64,000 nucleotides of DNA from SHVO01 sp041906145 (GCA_041906145.1 JAYRJU010000001.1:186001-250000), one strand, 5' to 3'. Shown: positions 38,597 through 47,280, counted from the first letter of the stretch. Notes: generated by a model from the letters alone, not told the origin. Numbers and translations are program-made.

Positions 38597-40723
38597 GTGA
38601 TCCAGTCAATTATTACGACTGAACGCCTTTCTTCTGATCCGCAGGGCCGCCAATTCATCGACTTCATCACAAAACGTGCGGCGGATGCAGGCATCGAAGA
38701 TGGCTTGCTATACTACGACTTTCCCACTTACGCCGACTACGAGGGCAATACAGTCGCGCCGGACTTTTTGTTCCTTACAAGGAACAAAGGCATATTCGCG
38801 ATTGCCTTTGCTCAAGATGGGACTCTCTTTAGAAAAATAGAAAGCACAGCCCAAGACCTCGACGAACGCATCTCCCAGTTTTCCAGTTCTCTTATCGGCC
38901 GACTTCTGAAGAGTAAAGTGCTGCGCAAGGATCGCAGCCACCTAAAGATGGAGGTCGTACCACTAATTTTGTGGCCCGGGCACAACCTGGAAATTTTGGG
39001 CGACATCGAATCTCAGCTCATCACCTCATACGATGCGCTGCTTAAGACGCTCGCCGACAAACATAGGACTCCGCTCGCTGAGGAAGAGTTCGCTGAAGCG
39101 CGGTCCATTATTGAGGGCGCAAAGGCAATAATGCGTCCCCAGCGGCGCATTATCGAAGATCCAGCACGTGAGACGAAAGCGGTAGCCCTCGCGGGCCTTG
39201 AAAATGAGATAGCTAATTTTGACGCAAGGCAGCGACAGGTCGCCCTCTCGACCGTGCAAGGTCCGCAACGTATCAGGGGACTCGCAGGCTCCGGAAAGAC
39301 GATCATTCTTGCGATGAAGGCGGCCCACCTTCATCTCAGCCATCCTGAGGCGCAGATTTTGGTCACTTTCTATACGAAGAGTTTGCAGGCGACGCTTCGC
39401 AAACTGATCACACGGTTTTATCGACACTACAAAGAAGAAGATCCGGACTGGGCCAAAGTGCAAGTCGCCCACGGATGGGGAGGGGCCGGTCGCGCTGGGG
39501 TTTACTCAGACGCATGCAAGAGACTCGGGATCGTTCCGCTCTCGTTGTCTGATGCCAAAACCAAATCTTTCGATCCATTCGACTTCGTGTGTCGCGACCT
39601 CCTATCGCGCACAGATGTAAAAGCTCACTATGACTTCATCCTTATTGACGAGGGTCAAGATTTCCCAACTGGCTTCTACGAGCTTTGCTTCTCGCTCGCG
39701 AAGCACGAGCGCGACAAGAAGAACATTATTTGGGCATATGACGAACTTCAGAACATCTTGAACGTAAAGATGCGCACACCTCAGGAGCTCTTCGGAATCG
39801 ATAAGGACGGACAGCCCAAAATTGATCTCGAAAGAGCCGCAGCGCTGCTTCCGAAGGGCGTCACTAACGATATGGTCCTGAGCAAATGTTACAGAAATCA
39901 GCGCGAAGTGCTGGTCATGTCTCACGCGCTGGGTTTCGGCATCTACGGCTCACTCGTGCAAATGCTTCAAAATGAAGAGCATTGGCGCGACGTTGGCTAC
40001 GAGGTTATTTCTGGGCAGATGCAAGTCGGGCAAGCAGTCCGCGTTCTTCGACCGAGCGAGAATAGCCCCTTAGATATCGGGAATGCTGGCGGCCCCCTTA
40101 TAGAATGCCGGCATTTTGCTGACGCGAGCGCGGAGGTTGCGTGGGTCAGCGAACAGATAGCTACATTTCACAAGCAAGGGCTGATGCCCCACGATTTTTT
40201 GGTCATCTCGCTCGATGACCGAAATGCTCGCACCTATTTCAAGGCTCTGTCCGAAGCGCTTTCTGCTCGCGGCATCAATACCAACAACATCATCGCCGAT
40301 CCTTATCGCGAACCAGACTTCACCATCGAAAACCGCGTAACACTTTCCACCGTCTATAGAGCCAAAGGCAATGAAGCTGCTTGCGTTTTTGCAATTGGTG
40401 TAGATGGCATCAATGGGAAGAGCCGGAGCAGCAGGAACAAGTTGTTTACGGCCTTCACTCGTTCGAAAGCGTGGCTGAGGGTATCGGGAGTCGGCGATCG
40501 TGCAAAAGCATTTTGCGACGAGATCGCGATGGCCAAGCAACATTTCCCACACTTGGATTTCGTGATGCCCAACCCCCGGCAGATCGAAACTATTCAGCGC
40601 GACATGAGCGAACGGGCTGCTAAAGCGAAGCGGCTTCGTGAAGACTATGTTAAGCGGCTGAGGCAGTTAGGAATGGCGGAAGACGAAGCCGAAGAATATC
40701 TCGGGGTCGACGAAAAAGAATGA
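38597..40723 (+). CDS. SF1 (UvrD-like) helicase with degenerate nuclease-like N-terminus
   Basis: The 708-residue protein starts at GTG with GGAGG 6 bases before it. Residues 1-190 resemble a NERD/restriction-type nuclease fold (VAPDFLFLTRNKGIFAIAF), but no D...ExK set is evident. The helicase has Walker A IRGLAGSGKTIIL (near 230), motif Ia ILVTFYTKSLQATLRK, motif II FILIDEGQDF, NIIWAYDELQ, CYRNQREV, STVYRAKGNEAACVFAIG and the arginine motif LFTAFTRSKAWLRVSG. Base composition is poorer in GC than flanking genes (26 of 60 bases G/C at 38761-38820 against 42 of 60 at 36781-36840). It is coupled by a 4-base overlap to a DUF2290 gene. It is likely a transferred, possibly antiphage module rather than a repair helicase. 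Confidence 0.85.
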   Translation: MIQSIITTERLSSDPQGRQFIDFITKRAADAGIEDGLLYYDFPTYADYEGNTVAPDFLFLTRNKGIFAIAFAQDGTLFRKIESTAQDLDERISQFSSSLIGRLLKSKVLRKDRSHLKMEVVPLILWPGHNLEILGDIESQLITSYDALLKTLADKHRTPLAEEEFAEARSIIEGAKAIMRPQRRIIEDPARETKAVALAGLENEIANFDARQRQVALSTVQGPQRIRGLAGSGKTIILAMKAAHLHLSHPEAQILVTFYTKSLQATLRKLITRFYRHYKEEDPDWAKVQVAHGWGGAGRAGVYSDACKRLGIVPLSLSDAKTKSFDPFDFVCRDLLSRTDVKAHYDFILIDEGQDFPTGFYELCFSLAKHERDKKNIIWAYDELQNILNVKMRTPQELFGIDKDGQPKIDLERAAALLPKGVTNDMVLSKCYRNQREVLVMSHALGFGIYGSLVQMLQNEEHWRDVGYEVISGQMQVGQAVRVLRPSENSPLDIGNAGGPLIECRHFADASAEVAWVSEQIATFHKQGLMPHDFLVISLDDRNARTYFKALSEALSARGINTNNIIADPYREPDFTIENRVTLSTVYRAKGNEAACVFAIGVDGINGKSRSSRNKLFTAFTRSKAWLRVSGVGDRAKAFCDEIAMAKQHFPHLDFVMPNPRQIETIQRDMSERAAKAKRLREDYVKRLRQLGMAEDEAEEYLGVDEKE

Positions 40724-41409
40724 CGCCGAATCAGTTCGCCGCCAGTATCCGCTTCGCTTGGCAGATCGTCAGACGCGCGCATCTTGGCCGGAGCTTCAGC
40801 ACTCCGGTGTCGCTCGCCGTTGACAATGAATTTCGCGATTTAGCTTTGGATGAGACTTCGTCATTTGAAGACATTTACTTATGCGGACTGCGCAAAAGTC
40901 ACTACAACTTCATCCTAACTGACTCCTCGTACTTTCAATTTTCTCTAGGGGAGAGCGATTTGCGCTATGCCTATCTCCCCAATCCATATCTTGCCGAGCA
41001 AGATGAAGCTACGCGAATCACCTTAGACGCCGATCTTCAAAGTGGTGATCTGACGTTCGAAGAATATGCCGAGCTTGTCGCGGAGACACCCGTCTCTTTA
41101 GGTGCGCCCCCAATTCGCTACGAATTCGCGCCTCTTCAGTATCGAGAGATTAAGCATCCCTGCGCACACCTTCACATCGGCCATCACAGTTCCAATCGAT
41201 GGCCAGTTGCGCGCAAGCTCCACCCTCTCGCGTTTACGATGCTAATCCTTCAAAAATACTACGGAGCTGCATGGTCGACCTTCGACAACGACACTTGTGA
41301 CTTTTTAAACGCCTTAACCGATGAATTCGCGCTTGAGCGCGCGCGCTGCCCAACCCTACCCCTCGGCCAGTTCAGCAGTCGGGAAGGTCGACTTTTTCAC
41401 TTTCTTTAG
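40720..41409 (+). CDS. DUF2290 domain protein, partner of the helicase
   Basis: The 229-residue protein starts within the helicase stop (ATGA overlap). It resembles DUF2290: YFQFSLGESDLRYAYLPNPY, then PIRYEFAPLQYREIKHPCAHLHIGHHSSNRWPVARKL. Conserved His residues in HPxxHLHIGHH could bind metal or form an active site, but its chemistry is unknown. Codon use is AT-richer like the helicase, supporting co-transfer. There is no signal peptide or membrane segment. Confidence 0.75.
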   Translation: MTPNQFAASIRFAWQIVRRAHLGRSFSTPVSLAVDNEFRDLALDETSSFEDIYLCGLRKSHYNFILTDSSYFQFSLGESDLRYAYLPNPYLAEQDEATRITLDADLQSGDLTFEEYAELVAETPVSLGAPPIRYEFAPLQYREIKHPCAHLHIGHHSSNRWPVARKLHPLAFTMLILQKYYGAAWSTFDNDTCDFLNALTDEFALERARCPTLPLGQFSSREGRLFHFL

Positions 41410-41417
41410 GGATTTCG

Positions 41418-42284
41418 ATGCTGACGCGCACGAACCTCCTAAGACACCTTATTGCAGCGACAGCCATTTTTCTGCCGTCGCTCGTGCCCTCACCCGTAAG
41501 GGCCGCCGCGCAAACCGCCACTCTTAACGGCGCGGAAATCTCCTACGAAGTCTGCGGCGATGAACGCGCCCAGGGCCTCGTCCTCCTTCACGACGGCCTC
41601 GCCAATTCCGCGCTGTGGGACGGCGTGTGGCCGCTGTTCTGCAAGCAATATCGCGTCGTGCGTTACGACCGGCGCGGCTACGGCAAGTCGCCGCCCGCGA
41701 AAGACGCGCACGCGCCCACCGACGATCTTTATGCCGTGATGAAGCACGCCGGGCTCGATCACGCCCATATCATCGGGGCGTCCGCGGGCGCGGGGCTCGC
41801 GGTCGACTTCGTGTTCGATCAACCGGAAGCCATCGACAAGCTCGTGCTCGTCTCGCCCTCCATCAGCGGCTACCAGCCGACGCCGGCCCTCGTCGCGCGG
41901 CTGCGCCGCATTGAGGACGCCGTGGTGCGGGGGAACATGGACGCGATTGTCGAAACCATCACCACCGATCCCTATGTCATCTGGCCCGGCAACGGCGCGG
42001 CGCGTGAGAAGCTCGCCGCCATCTTGCGGGCGAACCCTGGCGATCTGGGCGCGCATCCGCGCCAGCGCCGCCCGTTCAACATGGCGTTGCGCTTGCCCGA
42101 GATTTACGCGCCGGCATTGGTGTTGGTTGGCGCCAGCGACGATCCCTACAACCTTGCCGTCGCCGCCTCGGTGCAGCAGCGCATGCGCAATGCCAAAATT
42201 CAGGTGCTGCCGGGCCAGGCCTATCTGCCGTATCTTGAGTACCCCGACGGTTTCGTGAAGATCGTCGCCGCTTTTTTGCAATAA
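41418..42284 (+). CDS. Secreted alpha/beta hydrolase, catalytic His replaced by Tyr (paralog 1)
   Basis: The 288-residue protein has a signal peptide (about 1-30, ending PVRAAAQT). The hydrolase fold shows LVLLHDGLANSALWDGVW, YRVVRYDRRGYGKSP and a nucleophile elbow GASAG. The acid region is LVGASDDPYN. Where the next gene has catalytic AAHLPYLEQP, this one has QAYLPYLEYP: the His is Tyr (TAT codon, read in the DNA). It is 14 bases before its paralog, so they are a recent-looking tandem duplicate. Activity is in doubt. Confidence 0.85.
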   Translation: MLTRTNLLRHLIAATAIFLPSLVPSPVRAAAQTATLNGAEISYEVCGDERAQGLVLLHDGLANSALWDGVWPLFCKQYRVVRYDRRGYGKSPPAKDAHAPTDDLYAVMKHAGLDHAHIIGASAGAGLAVDFVFDQPEAIDKLVLVSPSISGYQPTPALVARLRRIEDAVVRGNMDAIVETITTDPYVIWPGNGAAREKLAAILRANPGDLGAHPRQRRPFNMALRLPEIYAPALVLVGASDDPYNLAVAASVQQRMRNAKIQVLPGQAYLPYLEYPDGFVKIVAAFLQ

Positions 42285-42297
42285 GAGACCTCACGTC

Positions 42298-43164
42298 ATG
42301 ACTCGTTCTGTCTTTTCGATGCCCGTTCTTTCCATGCCCATACTTTCGATGGTAATGGCGCTGATGTCCGCGCCGGCGCGGGCCGACAATGCGCAAACCA
42401 CCAGCGTCAACGGTGGCTTCATGTCCTTCTCGACGTGCAGCGACGAAAAGCCCCGCACCGTCGTGCTGCTGCATGACGGCCTCGCCAACGCATCGGTGTG
42501 GGACGGCGTCTGGCCGGCGCTGTGCAAACAATACCGCGTCGTACGCTATGACCGGCGCGGGTACGGCGGCTCGCCGCGCGCCTTCTCCGAATATGCGCCG
42601 GTCGACGATCTCGGCGCGCTCATCAAGCTTGTCGGCGCTACGCGCGTGAGTTTGATCGGCGCGTCGGCCGGTGGTGGCATCGCCGCCGAGTTCGCGCTGC
42701 AAGCGCCGGACGTGGTCGACAAACTGATCCTCGTGGGTCCGGCGATCCCCGGCTATCCGCTTTCGCCGGCGTTCGTGGGACGCTTGAAGCCTTTCCTCGA
42801 CGCGCAGCAGAAGGGCGACCGCACGGGCGCCATCGCCGCCATCACCGCCAATCCGCACATGGTCTCGGCGAACAACCAGCCCGCGCGCGACCGTCTCGCC
42901 GCCATTATGAGCCGGGACAAGATCGGCACCGGCGCGGCCTTTCAGCGCCCCGCGCCCGACATCATGAAGCGCGTCGGCGAACTGCGCATGCCGACCCTGC
43001 TCATCGTCGGCGCGGGCGACGATCCGCAGAACATCGGCCAGGCCGAAGCCCTGAAGGTCATGATCCCGGATGTGCGCCTGGAAACCGTCCCGAACGCCGC
43101 GCACCTTCCTTATCTGGAGCAGCCCGACGCCTTCATGCGCTTGGTCGGCGACTTTCTGAAATAA
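42298..43164 (+). CDS. Secreted alpha/beta hydrolase (paralog 2)
   Basis: The 288-residue paralog of the preceding protein has a signal peptide (ending MSAPARAD). It keeps the full triad context: GASAG nucleophile (LIGASAGGGIAAEF), acid in LLIVGAGDDPQN and His in NAAHLPYLEQPDAF. The substrate is unknown. Periplasmic location and a signal peptide make it unlikely to be the missing BioH. Confidence 0.88.
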   Translation: MTRSVFSMPVLSMPILSMVMALMSAPARADNAQTTSVNGGFMSFSTCSDEKPRTVVLLHDGLANASVWDGVWPALCKQYRVVRYDRRGYGGSPRAFSEYAPVDDLGALIKLVGATRVSLIGASAGGGIAAEFALQAPDVVDKLILVGPAIPGYPLSPAFVGRLKPFLDAQQKGDRTGAIAAITANPHMVSANNQPARDRLAAIMSRDKIGTGAAFQRPAPDIMKRVGELRMPTLLIVGAGDDPQNIGQAEALKVMIPDVRLETVPNAAHLPYLEQPDAFMRLVGDFLK

Positions 43165-43180
43165 TGCCGAGCTGAAATAG

Positions 43181-43744
43181 CGCCGAGCCGAAATAACGAC
43201 GGGGCCTCTACGCGGAACCACGTACGCGTTTGCGCGTGGTCTGCCATCGAGCGTTGACAATATCGGGTGGGACGCCGCGCGCCTGGAATGCCTGCATTGG
43301 GCGGCGCAGCTGCACGACCTCGGCAAGATTTCCATCCCCACCGATATCCTCAACAAACCCGGCAAGCTGTCCAAAACCGAATTCGCGCTCATCAAGGAGC
43401 ATCCGGATGCGGGCTACCGCGTGCTCGCCAACGTCGATCTCCCGCCCGTAGTCGCCGCGGCGGCCTATCAGCACCATGAGCGCATGGATGGCAGCGGTTA
43501 TCCGAGGGGCCTGAAAGGCGATGAAATCATCCTGGAAGCCCGGATCATCGCCGTCGCCGATGTGCTCGAGTCCATGACGTTGCACCGGCCATACCGCGCG
43601 GCGCGCGGCACCGGCGAGGCGTTCGACGAGCTGACGCGCAACGCCGGCACAAAATACGACGCCGATATCGTCCAGATCGCGCAGGAACTGCTCGCCGACG
43701 GCAAACTCGCGATGCTGTCGAATGGCGGTACCGCGATTTCGTGA
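43181..43744 (+). pseudogene. HD-GYP phosphodiesterase remnant
   Basis: The frame is open from 43181, but the only usable ATG is at 43421, in the middle of the domain. The text before it still encodes the HD half: WAAQLHDLGKISIPTDILNKPG, read at about 43294-43362. The GYP half follows: HHERMDGSGYPRGLKGDEI. The helix and regulatory domain that should precede the HD motif are missing, and stop codons lie at 43157 and 43176. A c-di-GMP phosphodiesterase has lost its 5' end here. Confidence 0.75.
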
Positions 43745-43943
43745 GGGATGGGCGTCGCCGCCGGCGCGGACAACAGGCTGATGGTGAACGGTGAGACGCG
43801 CCTATCTTAATGCGGGAATACCACCCCCCGTTGTTACCCGCAGGAAAGGGGCGTAGCGTCCGGCCATCGTCAGCAGGGCTATCCCGGCGCTGGCGGCTGA
43901 GAGTTCTCTGTGCTCCCGCCACGCCGTGAAGCATGAGGGTCCT

Positions 43944-44192
43944 ATGGCCCGCGAAAGGCACGCACCTTTTCCCCAATTGAAAGCCCATAATTTGCGGAGC
44001 CGCGCCGCCCAGATGCGCGTCATCGCCGGCGCCATCGAGAATCCGGCGGCGCGGGCGGTCCTTCTCCGCAAGGCGGACCTATGGTCGCGGATGGCCGACG
44101 CCGCCGAGCGTGAAACCGCCGCCGGTGCCAGGCCTGATGAGGGGGCTGATGAGCGGGCCGGCCGGGCCCCGGACCACCCGCAAGCGGCCTGA
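43944..44192 (+). CDS. Small hypothetical protein (82 aa), helical
   Basis: The product (MARERHAPFPQLKAHNLRSRAAQM..., with AIENPAARAVLLRKADLWSRMADAAERE) resembles small alphaproteobacterial proteins of the 'R-A-x-x-x-R-x-x-A' helical type that have no known function. GAGG precedes the ATG at 43944. An ATG 18 bases upstream is less well spaced. The tail is Gly/Arg/Asp-rich. Confidence 0.55.
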   Translation: MARERHAPFPQLKAHNLRSRAAQMRVIAGAIENPAARAVLLRKADLWSRMADAAERETAAGARPDEGADERAGRAPDHPQAA

Positions 44193-44318
44193 GGCGGCCC
44201 TCCGCCCACCAGGGACGGACACTTTCGTACGCCGCCGAACCGGCGCTTTGAATAATCCACCCTTTTCCGGGCCCGTAAGCCAAGCGATTTCAAGGGGTTA
44301 GGTATACCACCTATGTCC

Positions 44319-44347
44319 TTGACACCCCCCACCCCACCCCATATGTT
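44319..44347 (+). promoter_or_regulatory. Sigma70-type promoter for the F0 ATP synthase operon
   Basis: TTGACA (44319-44324), a 17-base spacer, then TATGTT (44342-44347). The -35 box is a perfect match and the -10 box matches 4 of 6. It is the best-spaced promoter I see in the window, about 155 bases before atpI. Confidence 0.5.
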
Positions 44348-44457
44348 CCGCGCGCTTATCGCGCTGCGAGAGCCGTTTTTATCAACGTTTCCGGGGCTTT
44401 CCGGGACCTGACAAAACCGGCGGCGGTTTGGCGGTGGCGGGGGCGTTCAGGATGTAC

Positions 44458-44485
44458 GGCGGGCTTTGTTTTGCGCCCGCCTTTT
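44458..44485 (+). terminator. Hairpin with T-run in the atp leader
   Basis: GGCGGGC / GCCCGCC with a 10-base loop is followed by TTTT, ending 18 bases before the atpI start. It lies downstream of the predicted promoter, so it may act as an attenuator or a partial terminator. Confidence 0.45.
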
Positions 44486-44503
44486 CAATAGGACCCTTCA
44501 GCC

Positions 44504-44932
44504 ATGTCAGACCGCGACGACAAGCCGAGCCCGTCTTCTCCTAGCTTGGAGAGCGTAGAGGCCCGTCTTGCCGTGGTGCGCGAGGAGCGTGCGGTGAAGG
44601 CGGCCAAGGAAGCGACTCAGGCGAACCAGAGACAAGGTCTCGGCCTCGGGATGCGCGTTGGCATCGAACTGCTCGCTTCTGTGCTGGCCGGCGTCGGGAT
44701 CGGACTTCTTCTCGACAACTGGCTCGATACGACGCCGATCTTCACGCTGGCGTTCGTGTCCATCGGCTTCGCGGCCGGAGTGATGAATACGCTGCGCGTC
44801 AGCCGGGGCCTGGATGAGAAGATCGGCCTGGGCCGCGCGGTGAGAGAGAAAGAAGCGGCGGACGCCGCATCGGGCAACAAGGCCGAGACGCCAAAAGCGC
44901 CGCCGAATGCCTGGGATGATGACGACGAATAA
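44504..44932 (+). CDS. atpI: F0 ATP synthase subunit I (AtpZ/AtpI type)
   Basis: The 142-residue protein has two membrane helices (about 50-68 and 76-94), ELLASVLAGVGIGLLLD and FTLAFVSIGFAAGVMNTL. A charged N-terminus and acidic C-terminus (AWDDDDE) flank them. It is a c-ring assembly or Mg2+-handling accessory of ATP synthase, usually first in the F0 operon, as here. Confidence 0.85.
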   Translation: MSDRDDKPSPSSPSLESVEARLAVVREERAVKAAKEATQANQRQGLGLGMRVGIELLASVLAGVGIGLLLDNWLDTTPIFTLAFVSIGFAAGVMNTLRVSRGLDEKIGLGRAVREKEAADAASGNKAETPKAPPNAWDDDDE

Positions 44933-44985
44933 GCCGGCATAGCCGGACGAATAATTGCTGGGTCTATAAGGCAAAGACGGACACG

Positions 44986-45780
44986 ATGGCTGAAGAACAC
45001 GTCGACATGGCGGGACAACAAGCCGGCGCTGAACACGCCGAAGCGGCCCACGAACAACACGGCCCGATGGAGCAGTTCACCATTAAGCCGCTCGTTCCAA
45101 TCCACGTCGGCCGGCTCGATCTCAGCTACACCAATTCCGCCCTGTTCATGACTTTCGCCATCGCCCTGTCGGCGCTCCTCTTCTGGGGTGCGACGCGGGC
45201 CCGCACCATGGTCCCGGGCCGTCTGCAATCCACCGCCGAGCTCCTGTACTCCTTCGTGCAGGACATGGTGATCTCGAACACCGGCAAGGAAGGGATGAAG
45301 TACTTCCCCTTCATCTTCACGCTGTTCCTGTTCATCCTGTTCGGCAACATCCTTGGTCTGATGCCTTACGCGTTCACCTTCACCTCGCACATCGCGGTGA
45401 CGGCGGCCCTCGCGTTCTTCATCTTCTTCGCCGTCACGATCATCGGCTTCGCCCGTCACGGCCTGCACTTCTTCTCCCTCTTCCTGCCCCCGGGCACGCC
45501 GCTGTGGATGGCCTTCATCCTCGTGCCGCTGGAAGTGTTCTCCTACCTCATCCGTCCGTTCAGCATGAGCTTGCGTCTGTTCGCGAACATGCTGGCCGGC
45601 CACGTGCTCCTCAAGGTGCTCGCTGGCTTCGTGATCGCGCTCGGGCTCGCGTTCGGCTGGGTGCCCTTCCTCGCCGTGTTCGGCGTCACCCTGCTCGAAA
45701 TTCTGGTCGCCCTCATTCAGGCCTATGTGTTCGCGCTCCTCGCGTGCATCTACCTGAACGATGCGATCAACCTGCACTAA
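44986..45780 (+). CDS. atpB: ATP synthase F0 subunit a
   Basis: The 264-residue membrane subunit forms the proton half-channels. The essential Arg lies in IRPFSMSLRLFANMLAGH. Helices include LFMTFAIALSALLFWGA, FIFTLFLFILFGNILGLM and LIQAYVFALLACIYLNDA. A Glu/Ala/His-rich N-terminal tail (about 40 residues) precedes the first helix. Confidence 0.95.
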   Translation: MAEEHVDMAGQQAGAEHAEAAHEQHGPMEQFTIKPLVPIHVGRLDLSYTNSALFMTFAIALSALLFWGATRARTMVPGRLQSTAELLYSFVQDMVISNTGKEGMKYFPFIFTLFLFILFGNILGLMPYAFTFTSHIAVTAALAFFIFFAVTIIGFARHGLHFFSLFLPPGTPLWMAFILVPLEVFSYLIRPFSMSLRLFANMLAGHVLLKVLAGFVIALGLAFGWVPFLAVFGVTLLEILVALIQAYVFALLACIYLNDAINLH

Positions 45781-45840
45781 CCAATCTCGTTACCAATCAC
45801 TCTCAACACCAACTCACTAACCTCGAAAGGCGAACTAACC

Positions 45841-46065
45841 ATGGAAACAGAAGCAGCGAAGATGATCGGCGCGGGCCTGGCGGCTATCGGCGTGCTCGGC
45901 GGCGGTATCGGCGTGGGTCAGGTGTGGGCGCAGTACATGAACGCGGTTGCGCGCAACCCGTCGATGGCCGACACGCTCCGCACCCCGGCGTTCCTGGGCT
46001 TCGCGCTCTCGGAAGCGACCTCGCTGTTCGCGCTCGTGATCGCGCTCATCATCCTGTTCGGTTAA
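45841..46065 (+). CDS. atpE: ATP synthase F0 subunit c
   Basis: The 74-residue c-ring subunit has the glycine-rich helix AAIGVLGGGIGVGQVW, the polar loop ARNP and a second helix holding the proton-carrying carboxylate in FALSEATSLFALVIAL. Length and motif fit alphaproteobacterial AtpE. Confidence 0.95.
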   Translation: METEAAKMIGAGLAAIGVLGGGIGVGQVWAQYMNAVARNPSMADTLRTPAFLGFALSEATSLFALVIALIILFG

Positions 46066-46119
46066 TTGTTCGATTAATCGGGCAGGACTGAGACAACTAA
46101 CGTAGAAGGCTAAGGCGCC

Positions 46120-46611
46120 ATGCCGCAGTTCGATCCCTCCACCTTTAGCTCCCAGATCTTCTGGTTGGTGGTGACCTTCGTGCTCCTTTATTGGGTCGTC
46201 GCGAAGATCGCCGTGCCTCGCATCGGCGAGGTTCTCGACCAGCGTGCCCGTGTCATCCAGGAAGACCTGGACCGGGCGCTGGCGCTGAAGGGCGAGACCG
46301 ATCAGGCGGTGCAGGCCTACGAGAAGGCCATGGCTGCCGCCCGCGATCAGGCGGGCGAGCACATGCGCGCCGTCACCAACGAAGCCAAAGCCACCGCCGA
46401 AGCGCGGACGGCCGAACTCTCCGCAGCCGTGGGGAAGCAGGTCTCCGAAGCCGAAGCCCGTATCGTGAAGGCCAAGGAAGACGCGCTCGCGTCCTTGCGC
46501 GGCATCGCGGCGGAAACGGCCAAGGACGTGGTGGCCAAGCTGGCCGGCCTTTCTCCGTCTCAAGCGGACTTGGACGCCGCCGTGACCGCGGCGCTGAAGG
46601 AGAGCAAGTAA
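46120..46611 (+). CDS. ATP synthase F0 subunit b'
   Basis: The 163-residue stator subunit has one N-terminal helix (FWLVVTFVLLYWVVAKIAVPRIGEVL) and a long Ala/Glu coiled coil. The divergent b' form paired with atpF is typical of alphaproteobacteria and photosynthetic bacteria. It ends 1 base before the atpF start. Confidence 0.9.
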   Translation: MPQFDPSTFSSQIFWLVVTFVLLYWVVAKIAVPRIGEVLDQRARVIQEDLDRALALKGETDQAVQAYEKAMAAARDQAGEHMRAVTNEAKATAEARTAELSAAVGKQVSEAEARIVKAKEDALASLRGIAAETAKDVVAKLAGLSPSQADLDAAVTAALKESK

Positions 46612-46612
46612 C

Positions 46613-47095
46613 ATGTTCTCCAATCCCGAGTTCTGGGTTGCGCTGGCCTTCGTGCTGGTGGTTCTGCTGACCTTCAAGAAGGTCGCTAGCGCCGTCACGT
46701 CCGGTCTCGATGCCCGGGCGGCCAAGATCCGCACGCAGATCGAAGAAGCCCGCAAGCTGCGCGAAGACGCCCAGGCGCTGCTCGCCGACTACCAGCGCAA
46801 GCAGCGCGACGCCATGGCCGAAGCCGAGAAGATCATCTCCTCCGCGAAAGCCGAAGCGGCGCGTCTCAAGGTGCAGGCCGAGAAAGACCTCGAGCACGCC
46901 CTCGCCCGCCGCAAGGAGCAGGCCCTGGAGCGTATCGCCCAGAGCGAAGCCCAAGCGCTGGTGCAGGTGCGTAACACGGCCGTCGACGTGGCTCTGGCCG
47001 CGGCGCAATCCGTCATTACCAAAACGCTCGACGGTTCCAAGCGCGACGCCCTCACCGAAAAAGCCATCAGCGACCTCGCGGGCAAGCTGCATTGA
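46613..47095 (+). CDS. atpF: ATP synthase F0 subunit b
   Basis: The 160-residue stator subunit has a membrane helix at residues 5-24 (FWVALAFVLVVLLTFKKV) and a charged coiled coil ending ISDLAGKLH. It is the last gene of the F0 operon, directly before a strong terminator. F1 genes are not in the window, as is usual when F0 and F1 are separate. Confidence 0.92.
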   Translation: MFSNPEFWVALAFVLVVLLTFKKVASAVTSGLDARAAKIRTQIEEARKLREDAQALLADYQRKQRDAMAEAEKIISSAKAEAARLKVQAEKDLEHALARRKEQALERIAQSEAQALVQVRNTAVDVALAAAQSVITKTLDGSKRDALTEKAISDLAGKLH

Positions 47096-47162
47096 TGCAA
47101 AGCATCACCGCGCCGAAGCTCGATAGAGCGTAGGTGGGTAGACCTTCAAAGTACGAAACCGA

Positions 47163-47193
47163 AAAAGCCCGCTGGCAACAGCGGGCTTTTTTG
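47163..47193 (+). terminator. Rho-independent terminator of the atp operon
   Basis: AAAAGCCCGCTG / CAGCGGGCTTTT is a 12-base stem capped by a GCAA tetraloop and followed by more T. It is 67 bases after the atpF stop. Confidence 0.92.
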
Positions 47194-47280
47194 TTGTCCC
47201 CTTTTTGGTCGTCCTTGCCGCGCGCGAAGGCGCGCATATTTGAGAAGTGGGTGATGACAGCTGTGAATATAACTCCCCGC

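Larger units (their letters stand above)
44193..44503. other. Control region of the atp F0 operon
   Basis: This 311-base gap holds a well-formed promoter (44319-44347) and a hairpin with T-run (44458-44485). I see no gene in it. Confidence 0.5.

Noticed and set aside
41418..43164. The hydrolases as the missing BioH
   Set aside because: Both have signal peptides, one lacks the catalytic His, and they are 25 kb from the biotin cluster.
43802..44332. 176-residue minus-strand ORF
   Set aside because: It covers a small plus-strand gene with family-like features and has Arg/Ser/Ala-rich shadow composition.
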